Made by a program: the position numbers and the translations under genes. From NCBI GenBank assembly GCA_001872605.1, contig MNXM01000228.1, positions 1 to 55,979 of the forward strand: a stretch of 55,979 bases of DNA, in the 5' to 3' direction. Below the pieces are notes generated by a model. That model was not told the DNA's origin and ran no database searches. It saw only the letters and a list, made by a program, of their open reading frames with translations. Shown in pieces: positions 53,001 through 55,979 of this stretch (the stretch's first letter is position 1; every line of letters begins with the position of its first letter). This stretch comes from Armatimonadetes bacterium CG2_30_59_28 (GTDB taxonomy: Bacteria > Armatimonadota > Abditibacteriia > CG2-30-59-28).

Positions 53001-53435
53001 TCCGCCATTCCAGGTGACCTTCCCGTATACGCTCAGGGTCCCTGAGCCGCTCAGTGTTCCACCATTCAGCAACAGCACTCCCGGTGTCGTTACGCCGCTG
53101 GTACCATTCACCGTCAACGTATTGCCCGCCCCGACTGACAACGTTTCGGTCCCGGCCGAAATGCCACCCAACACCAGTACATTCACCGTCGCGTTCACGT
53201 CCAGCGTAACCGTGTACGTCCCATCCACGATGATGTTTACGTCGTCTCCGGTCGCGGGGGCCACGCCCCCCCATTTGCTCGGGTCGCTCCAGTTCCCACT
53301 GACAGGAGACTGCCACGAGCGCGTGACGGCAACGGCGTTAGGGGACTGAGATAGCAGTCCAGCGACAAGGAAAATCAGGGGTAGCGACACACGACGAGTC
53401 AGATTCCGGCGCCGGACAACAATTTGCTTTCGCAT
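41076..53435 (-). CDS. giant secreted mosaic repeat protein, 4119 residues
   Basis: From ATG 53435 (MRKQIVVRRRNLTRRVSLPL) a signal peptide runs to about residue 36. Residues ~40-1240 are Gly/Thr/Ser-rich short repeats (GGTLSGSGT, FTNNGTF, FDWTGGTLGG) typical of a parallel beta-helix. Residues ~1240-2745 carry three CSLREA-like blocks (HTGDSGFGSLREAINYANGN type) and ~68-residue NosD-like repeats (GNVISGN, IQGNYIG, NTIGG). Residues ~2745-3397 are six Ig-like repeats (VEVVFSENVNLTDATTKANF). Then come Big_1-like stretches, an ISLCQGLNLVGVPFTF domain, and a FlgD-like Ig tail (QWDGRNALGAYVPRGVYIIE). It is probably a surface fibre, adhesin or matrix protein. Few charged residues and biased codons make the opposite strand rich in false frames. 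Confidence 0.92.
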   Translation of the reverse strand: MRKQIVVRRRNLTRRVSLPLIFLVAGLLSQSPNAVAVTRSWQSPVSGNWSDPSKWGGVAPATGDDVNIIVDGTYTVTLDVNATVNVLVLGGISAGTETLSVGAGNTLTVNGTSGVTTPGVLLLNGGTLSGSGTLSVYGKVTWNGGTMNGSGTTDISTSGTLTVNSASSVTLNRPLTSSGIINWVSGYISWQTGASITNSGTFDVQGNNNMDAVSSGRVFTNMGTFKKTVAAATGTAVIGPNIQFNNSGTGSVLVEHGALSLQGGGTHNGSFNASLPGTAGGYAYLQFAGGIHDINSSVNTGSTGTVYVTGGTVNVNGSWYVSDQTNLSGGTTNFNNPYPQLGSCYINNAGTMVNFNVDASLATTTLNNGTLSVASGKAVTLNSTFAWNGGALSGSGTFTSGSTGSLSLATAADKTIDGLSVSNGGSMQWTGGNLILKNGASLTNQTGWTFECKGDLSLQGGGGTTSAFTNNGTFRRSTTTGIASITGVTFTNTTYATVDVQSGTFQISNVGTTNSDGIFQGTSGTVLQFSAGTMNLLGNIQGDGSGGAPTVQFDGATVISNGTYNLTGGSTKVLSGSLSCPGAVLSVGDSLTVTGGTADFGSANLSVTTLALGGGTLKNSGSLTPTEGFDWTGGTLGGTGSTTIGNAVVASLTGATAKGLDGRSLTNAAPVAWSGGNLLLSNNAVWTNQTGSTLDCQGDLSILLDAGIGASVSNSGTLKKSGGGTLTLGSGVSLSNSGLVDVQSGTLKVAGGGTNSGTIQGGTATTLQFSGGIFGSTGVPVISGPTAIFDGATVSHSGTYNITGSTTVSAGSLSCPGTVTSVGSSLTVSGGAADFGSANISVATLTLGGGVLRTSGTLTPTTTFDWSGGVLGGSGSTDIGAGLTVSMTTGSDKTLDARTLNNYGTMNWSAGNLLLNNGAKLSNLSGASLNCQGDLLLDSTAGTGMVFDNQGTFTKSAGPGTTATHANVAVSNGGTFDIQSGTLYLQGPFSNFTSNTLTNGSYLVKGVLKFTGANIATNAASILLDGATASVVDQTDTGAFLGLSQNVASSSIGLQNGASLATASAFSNVGSVSIGNGSTFSLTSGGYTQSGSGTTTVNGALSVAGGNTVTLSGGTLSGTGTVSGNVSNAATLNPGTSPGTLSITGTYSQTATGTFNAEIAGISQLDILNVSGAATLNGTLNVSLLGGYVPNVNDAFQILSFASRTGNFATVNGLNIGGGKVFEPQFAATNLRLYTTMGGGIVTTTADAVPGSLRAAINYANANPDTTVTFNIPTADSGYNAMTGVFTLQPTTGLPAITAAGTIIDGSTQTTFTGNTNTGGPEVIINGASAGNVNGMELQGANGIVKNLVVNGFQGSGVSISGSAATGNTVQGNFIGTNSVGTAGVPHGICGVQISAGAQSNTIGGTGIGEGNVVSGNQADGVRITGTGTTTNLIQGNRIGVQADGVSTLGNLGNGVMIDAGAQSNEVGPDNTIANNGVDGVRITGIASTSNIVTQNTISNSASMGIDLQGDGVTANDTGDADTGPNGLQNFPVIHSVLAVASTTITGTIDTPNPGSAILEFFQNDTADLSGNGEGQVYLGSGTPNSDGTFSVTIAAIVPNGKWVTATATDASGNTSEFSVARQMGSSAWTVTHTGDSGFGSLREAINYANGNPGTIIAFNIPGTGPHTIQPAAPLPTITGFGTTIDGTTEPDYVDKPVIEIDGTNAGTSAVGLRINASSCVVKGLCINRFGGDGIFVQGSNSDNAITGNRIGTNINGNAASANGGNGILLSGSSNNTIGGTSVAVRNVISGNMGSGVKITGSSASGNVLQGNYIGTDVSGAVALVNGFGGVRIDSGMNVIGGSVSGAGNIISGNTGVGVYIDGLNGDMSNTIRGNYIGVDKTGGVALGNTTEGIVLSNAMGTTVGGSSTLERNVVSGNQGAGVQITGSSASSNMLSGNYIGVNASGANALPNGADGITMESGASGNIVGGATAGEENVISGNTLNGVTMAGAGTSNNQIQNNLIGVKADGSAAMKNLRHGVNIAFGATSNTIGKGNLISGNGINGILLGGSGVSSNVVWGNKIGTNATGTSAIPNTVRGIEINTGASNNTIGGSSVPEQNLISGNAADGVLIDGSGTNDNQLYGNRIGTQADGTSALGNGGSGVAITGSASNTLIGDAAAGGNTIAYNAQNGVGIGSGLGHRITFCNIFANGGLGIDLGMNGVTANDAGDADTGPNNLQNFPVIHSVVVNGSSTTVGGLLDTPNPTSTSLEFFRNSGADSSGNGEGQEYLGSGAPNADGTFDAILPVSLANGEWVTATATDTNGNTSEFSAARQVGAQAWVVTHTGDIGFGSLREAIAYANTHAGTTVSFNIPGAGPHVISPSSSLPVVTATGAIIDASTQPGYTGPPLVQLDGGFAGASHGLTVSGSGCTIKGLSVTGFDGTAIQITGDNNVVQSCVLGVDPSGNSAPGNTQAGVHILNAAGNTLGGTIASTRNVIAGNESQVKIEGASAANNTVTGNFLGTNATGMTDIGTDMYGVWMLGGAHDNTVGGSTAGVGNVISGLSEGVRLEGAGTSGNAIQGNFIGVQVDEITPLGNASHGVHILNSASNNTIGTGIHNVIANNGGDGVRVVSGTGNRVLANQIYANVGLGIDLGGDGVTTNEAGDTDIGPNNLMNFPVITSINMNPATNKVSGTIDTGASGPVQIDLFLDDVADPSGYGEGKNYIGSATVSAGSWFLTPASPVPSDKVLTATATDANGNTSEFSQARETTPPTANGASAGQTGSGYVKVIFSEDMNATDAANLSNFTVESPTGTLLDLSSATATYGAATYTVTINSSVNVTAGNTFKVTVVNLRDIAGNAIAVDGTSNVASGVVDDEAPPTVVSSKADNVSSSVEVVFSENVNLTDATTKANFALESPAGTAVDLSPAGITLAYDAATFTTTIAGTTLKSGDTYRITVTHVKDTAGNVIVANDTTNIASGTVSDVVPPTVVSSSADNSTSSVQLTFSENVNLTDATTKANFALESPAGTAVDLTSTTLTYDSATFATTIGGTTLTAGNSYKVILTNVKDLANNAIVDNGETNVSSGTVLDVVGPTVIACDAAQTGSGYGKITFSEEVLATTATNRSNYQVSQDGAPLDLSTAVFEYDAATKTVKLSGQGVTVRSGKTVEAIVRNVKDMVGNPIVADGVGNVCSTVCRDEEPPTVVGSRADNSSASVQVRFSEDVNVTDAATRANFALESPEGTSVSLASVSFAYDAATFTTTIGGTTLKGGDTYKITVTNVKDTAGNPMMTDGAANVSSGTVLDVLPPKVTGCGADNARITVTFGNDESGLSAGTVTNARNYELHSPADSATPIDLSGATFTFDSAANSVSILPLSLHNGDGFRVRITNVADNSENVILDNGSSNVCAGTIQLAAGATLRVVGGNEQKGVAGEELTDPLEVEVVVPAMISTGAGGEDTAPKTVSDQPVPGVDVVFSIKEGKGTFVATPDNPTTRVVRTDATGRASVRWILGEKTGTNIAEATAPDIADSLVSFTATAQAGEPSIISLGASPSEASQGGQSRITATVTDRNSNRVPNTPLKFEVIAGQGALDNGSSRETAATLSTGEYGVAEIDLLNIGYGSNKVQVSDAREPAPENPVASQTVEIVGKFTISLCQGLNLVGVPFTFSNPDPANIFGVPANELRLAGWSEAANNDAGDYIFYSGSNYTVQPGQGFWVRRQDSSDLSIASGTEVDSSQEFVIPIGNGYQIIGNPFAVDIPWDLTNIRIRQNGVDKGDLKTNGVPGGAYQQTSVDPYAWMWNCATQAYNLVFDPLFIAEVPDTLRSTMRSALPVGAGAWYRSNKPGVELVLPAQPVDRSAVTASRNIASRKADEQHWGVELIAEAVTPERNATTVSLRSAGNIFGVLDSGLLRNRGLQLAKPPLPVSEDGSFVDLAFAGRENQSSGLGGQYAWDLRPAQLGVEALGTASWRFTVGTNLKDTEIRVTYPNLSAVPKEYRLYLIDEATNRKQALRTTTGYTFRSQSTPQTVRHFRLEVTKLPGSRLRIANFSAGSSELRNLTSGLRISFSLSQTAQAQLRIRAASGRVMYAFPMAELRAGLNTAQWDGRNALGAYVPRGVYIIELIASNDFGEQVKAVRTVRVH
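44399..44480. repeat. 82-bp near-identical internal repeat, copy 1
   Basis: This stretch of an Ig-like repeat equals 44723-44804 at 80 of 82 bases, while flanking parts of the two repeats differ far more. It encodes the ENVNLTDATTKANFALESP region. Confidence 0.85.
44723..44804. repeat. 82-bp near-identical internal repeat, copy 2
   Basis: This is the partner of 44399-44480, 324 bp away in the same orientation. The spacing equals one Ig-like repeat (108 codons). Confidence 0.85.
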
Positions 53436-53552
53436 AATGCACCTCGCAACAGATGAATGGGGGCGTGCGGCCCACATGTATATTCTGGTCGACCACTGAC
53501 GTTATAAATCAGGACAGGTATATCACATCGCGAAGGCTTGCACAACCGTCTT

Positions 53553-53585
53553 GGGTGGCGGGTTGAGAAACCCGCCACCCTGTCC
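53553..53585. repeat. TGGCGG-TTG palindrome, copy 2
   Basis: GGGTGGCGGGTT and AACCCGCCACCC form a perfect 12-bp stem closed by GAGA. It lies in the 223-bp spacer between the giant gene and the C45-family gene. It is the better preserved partner of the hairpin at 41048 and may also end transcription of the upstream C45 gene. Confidence 0.75.
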
Positions 53586-53658
53586 ACGCAACACCAATCC
53601 CGTTAACGGCTTCACAGGTTCGCGGGGATTATTTTTCGGCCCTCAGCAAACCGGATAA

Positions 53659-54702
53659 TCAGAGCGAATACGTTCTCGGCCAGTTCTGACACGGCGCGCC
53701 GCGAGTCACGTGCAGCAGCCCGCGGCTGGGTTCGGCGACAACAGCAGCGGACGTGTGCGTGCCGTTCCCCCGGTGAGCGCAGATGGACAAAGGAAAATTC
53801 TGGTGGTCGCACAAGGCGGCAAGCGCGACCTGAGGAGTCAGCCGGCCGCGTTCCGCTTCCAGGAGTTCATAGAGCCTCTTCTGCCGGTGTTCGGAGCCAC
53901 CCGATCGCTGACTCTCCTCGTTTGCTTTGGTTACGAGTGTCCGGAACGCTCCGGCAACAGCGTGGTTTGCATGGACGTAAATGCCGCCGCGTCCTTCGAT
54001 GACCTCCGTCAGTCCGTGGCAGAGCTCCAGCCCAAAACATCTTACATCGACATCAGCAACCGTGATGTGCGCCACGATCCTGACGCCGTGTTTACGGATC
54101 GCATCAACTGCTTCCGCCAACCTGTTCGAGCACAGCGCAATCAAGCACGCAGCATCAAAGGGGAGGTCCCCTCCTTTTGTGCGGGGAGTCACATAGAGCG
54201 AGTTCCGGAAGACACTCGTTCCTGTCCCCGCAAACCCGTGTCCCAGCAACTCTCCCGGATACGTCAGCGTCAGAATCCCGGGTGCGTCGTTGGGCTTGAT
54301 CCTGAGTACTTGGTAGAAGTACGTCCGAGCGTTTGATGTATCTTTTGTCTGCCCGGCAATGGCACGGCCATCGAGGGTGTGATCTTTGTGGACAGAGAAT
54401 GATGTGCATTCCGTCAGCGGCATTGCGATGGGCGAACAGCCACACAACTCCTCCGGTACCCCTGCTCCCTGCGCCATTCCCCGGATGAGGTCCACCAGGT
54501 GCGGGCACATGCGGTCCACGAGGTTGGCGGTCACTCCCCCGCGTCCTTTCCACCACCACGCTGTCCAGTTGGCCTCTCTGGCACGTTCAGCGTTAACTCG
54601 CAGGGAGTGTGCCCATGCCAGGCCCAGCTGGATTCCGCACTCGTGCGATGTGCCTTCGAAGTTGAGAAAGGGCACTTCTCCTTCCGCACTGTAACGCGTC
54701 AC
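53659..54702 (-). CDS. C45-family peptidase / acyl-CoA:6-APA acyltransferase-like protein
   Basis: The 347-residue protein is an Ntn-hydrolase of the C45 type. SHECGIQLGLAWAHSLRVNA is the family opening, and the likely nucleophile Cys is in PLTECTSFSVHKDHTLDGRA, where members cut themselves to expose it. GQTKDTS and LTLTYPGELLGHGFAGTG follow as expected, and IYVHANHAV gives the Asn/His region. The start is GTG 54702 with AGGGAG seven bases upstream. Many members are of unknown substrate; amide hydrolysis or acyl transfer is the likely reaction. It lies 24 bp downstream of the DUF6941-like gene. Confidence 0.82.
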   Translation of the reverse strand: MTRYSAEGEVPFLNFEGTSHECGIQLGLAWAHSLRVNAERAREANWTAWWWKGRGGVTANLVDRMCPHLVDLIRGMAQGAGVPEELCGCSPIAMPLTECTSFSVHKDHTLDGRAIAGQTKDTSNARTYFYQVLRIKPNDAPGILTLTYPGELLGHGFAGTGTSVFRNSLYVTPRTKGGDLPFDAACLIALCSNRLAEAVDAIRKHGVRIVAHITVADVDVRCFGLELCHGLTEVIEGRGGIYVHANHAVAGAFRTLVTKANEESQRSGGSEHRQKRLYELLEAERGRLTPQVALAALCDHQNFPLSICAHRGNGTHTSAAVVAEPSRGLLHVTRGAPCQNWPRTYSL

Positions 54703-54726
54703 GTTTGCGCTCCCTCTCTGAGAAAT

Positions 54727-55155
54727 TCACGCATCGCCGCCTTCTCCTGGCGGCTCCTGCTCCAGCTGAATAACACGAAAGACCTTTTGCGCGACGATGG
54801 TGTTGTTTGCCCAGAACCTGAACTCATATTTTCCTGCATGGTTGAACTGGATATTCTGCAGATTGAAAACCATCTCATTGTGGGCGAGCATGTCTGCGAG
54901 ATCGCCTTCCCCGTCGATGCGCACCAACGCCGACTCATCCTCCTGATTCAGGTTGATCAACTCCAACCGAAAGTCGTAATGCCCTTGCGCGTCGGTGAAA
55001 TTAAGGTAAACGCAGAGCTGCCGGTGGACCACCGGGAACTGGGCGGAGTGGATCTGGCTGAAGATGCCGATAAGGCTCCACTTCCCGGTTCCGACTTCCT
55101 GTATGGCATGGTCGCAGATAACAATGGCATTCGATTCTGGCGTTTGTCCTGACAT
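54727..55155 (-). CDS. DUF6941-like small beta-rich protein
   Basis: The 142-residue protein reads AIVICDHAIQEVGTGKWSLI, then GIFSQIHSAQFPVVHRQLCV and LNFTDAQGHYDFRLELINLN, with KYEFRFWANNTIVAQKVFRV near the end. I associate this pattern with the DUF6941 family, widespread small proteins of unknown role, probably a single Ig- or jellyroll-like domain. It has no signal peptide. It precedes the C45-family gene on the same strand. Confidence 0.65.
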   Translation of the reverse strand: MSGQTPESNAIVICDHAIQEVGTGKWSLIGIFSQIHSAQFPVVHRQLCVYLNFTDAQGHYDFRLELINLNQEDESALVRIDGEGDLADMLAHNEMVFNLQNIQFNHAGKYEFRFWANNTIVAQKVFRVIQLEQEPPGEGGDA

Positions 55156-55240
55156 GGCTTCCTTCCCTGAAATGCAGACAGCCTATCGTGTCGAGGGAGA
55201 TGAGATGAGATGACAGGATGACGGGATAACACATCTCCCC

Positions 55241-55253
55241 GTTATACTCGTTA
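55241..55253 (+). repeat. solitary GTTATACTCGTTA site
   Basis: These 13 bases equal the outer tip of the snap-back elements at 2616 and 4982. A short GTTACCC-like repeat follows and runs into the Nudix stop codon. Confidence 0.5.
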
Positions 55254-55258
55254 CCCCG

Positions 55259-55693
55259 TTACCCAATTACCCGCCTCGCCCGCCGCACCCACTCCCGTTC
55301 AGCTTCGAAAGTCAACTGGCTCAGAGCCTCTTCCCATGGCAGCCAGTCCGGCAGGAACTGGTCTTCGCCGCGGGGAGTGTTCACTTCCGGGGTGTCTGGT
55401 AAGGACATCAGAAAATAGTGCTCGGTGCGAATGTAGTGCTTTCCCTTGTGATCGAATTCCACCATCTGCGATCCAAGGGCGGACTCGATATCGGCTGCTC
55501 CGTACCCGCTCTCTTCTTCGGTTTCCCGAAGCGCCGTTTCATCCGGACTTTCTCCAGGCTCGATGTGTCCTTTGGGGAGGCGAACCTCTCCCTTGGAGGG
55601 ACGACGAAGGACGAGCACGCGTCCCCCTCGCACCACTACTCCCCCCGCCGCCGCGTATTGAACCGTGTTATTTTGGGTCTGTCTGAACTCCAT
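55259..55693 (-). CDS. Nudix hydrolase (MutT/diadenosine polyphosphatase type)
   Basis: The 144-residue enzyme has the Nudix box GHIEPGESPDETALRETEEE plus SGY, complete with the REx2EE metal site. The start YAAAGGVVVRGGRVLVLRRP and KGEVRLPKGHIEPGE fit the Ap4A/Ap6A-type branch. ATG 55693 has a GAGGT five bases upstream and is preferred over the longer TTG frame to 55744. It hydrolyses nucleoside diphosphates linked to another group; the exact substrate is unknown. Confidence 0.92.
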   Translation of the reverse strand: MEFRQTQNNTVQYAAAGGVVVRGGRVLVLRRPSKGEVRLPKGHIEPGESPDETALRETEEESGYGAADIESALGSQMVEFDHKGKHYIRTEHYFLMSLPDTPEVNTPRGEDQFLPDWLPWEEALSQLTFEAEREWVRRARRVIG

Positions 55694-55841
55694 TTCCGAC
55701 CTCAATTCACACAACAAATTAGGAGACCCGACAGCATTTGTCAATGCCTCGACCCCTTTATTCCCCTTGATCCACCCTCCGGAGGAGGAGAGGAAGTTGC
55801 GGCGCCTTGTGAATGCTGAGGAGGAGTGAGGTAGGTTGAGT

Positions 55842-55855
55842 GAGTAAACTCACCA
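55842..55855. promoter_or_regulatory. GTGAGT-AA-ACTCAC dyad upstream of the transposase-like frame
   Basis: A perfect 6+6 bp dyad with a 2-bp centre lies 14 bp before the ATG at 55869. It could be an operator or part of an insertion-sequence end. Confidence 0.35.
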
Positions 55856-55868
55856 ACGAGGTGCAGGA

Positions 55869-55979
55869 ATGGCATTACAGGGTCTTTTGCCTTACGAGTA
55901 CGAATCGGAGAAGCATGAGACGGGTCTGACAGCGATGGCGGGGGGTTGCCGACGTATCTTGATTTGGCCTTCGTGGCAG
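55869..55979 (+). pseudogene. 5' end of a DDE-type transposase gene with a G-run frameshift
   Basis: From ATG 55869, after a GAGGTG site, the frame reads MALQGLLPYEYESEKHETGL then TAMAG. After a run of six G (55938-55946 region) the expected continuation GLPTYLDLAFVA is in another frame, while the original frame gives CRRILIWPSW. I associate the ETGLTAxAGLPxYL wording with insertion-sequence transposases of the IS1380/IS4 sort. The window ends here, so it may be a decayed copy, a programmed frameshift or a sequence error in the G-run. Confidence 0.45.

Noticed and set aside
41412-53349. Many plus-strand frames of 100-210 codons opposite the giant gene
   Set aside because: They arise from the biased Gly/Thr/Ser/Asn codons of the repeat protein and have no ribosome sites or families.

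Overview
The window looks like chromosomal DNA of a GC-rich, diderm-style bacterium, most likely of the Armatimonadota or a close relative. The best lineage signal is the type-IV-pilin-like protein at 11450-12082, whose start (G|FTLIELL followed by [16 protein letters not shown]) is the wording typical of the very large Armatimonadota prepilin families. Two Uma2 genes, a FecR protein with a barrel-like tail, a DUF6785-type membrane protein and many dispersed extragenic palindromes fit that picture. This placement is inference from protein style, not a tree. GTG and TTG starts are common.

Layout. (1) 47-6427, minus strand: tyrS, then a CHASE2-adenylate cyclase and a FecR-domain surface protein, with two inverted copies of a ~94-bp snap-back palindrome on either side of the cyclase, then a small membrane protein. 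(2) 6428-12082: a spacer full of short repeats, a small hypothetical gene, then plus-strand genes for an M20 peptidase, an OPT-like permease and a DUF92 protein, a repeat-filled spacer, and a prepilin-like protein. (3) 12195-23652, minus strand: the conserved block ftsY-ffh-rpsP-khpA-ylqD-rimM-trmD-rplS-lepB-rnhB-yraN, in the order known from Bacillus, followed by a TIM-barrel isomerase-like gene, an ICMT-like methyltransferase and a Uma2 gene. Upstream of ftsY is a compact RNA gene with a perfect consensus promoter and an intrinsic terminator.

(4) 23750-40316, plus strand: one long operon behind a good promoter. It encodes a lipoyl/PSBD protein with no acyltransferase domain, AcpS, a FabG-like reductase, a secreted esterase, a ketosynthase, a truncated ketosynthase-like partner whose catalytic Cys is replaced by Glu, 2-oxoacid dehydrogenase E1 alpha and beta, Uma2, a GT2 glycosyltransferase fused to an acyl carrier protein, two exosortase-system-type hydrolases, three GT4 glycosyltransferases and a MurJ/MviN flippase. 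Most junctions overlap by 4 bp or are under 15 bp apart. I infer that the locus makes an acyl-modified glycan or glycolipid, with an E1-derived acyl group as a possible primer. I know no described pathway with this exact set, and it is the main candidate for a new system. (5) 40378-40992: a PduO-type cobalamin adenosyltransferase.

(6) 41076-55693, minus strand: a 4,119-residue secreted repeat protein (beta-helix repeats, three CSLREA/NosD-like blocks, six Ig-like repeats, FlgD-like C-terminus), a C45-family protein, a DUF6941-like protein and a Nudix hydrolase. The right edge enters what looks like a broken transposase gene. I found no tRNA, rRNA or CRISPR array.
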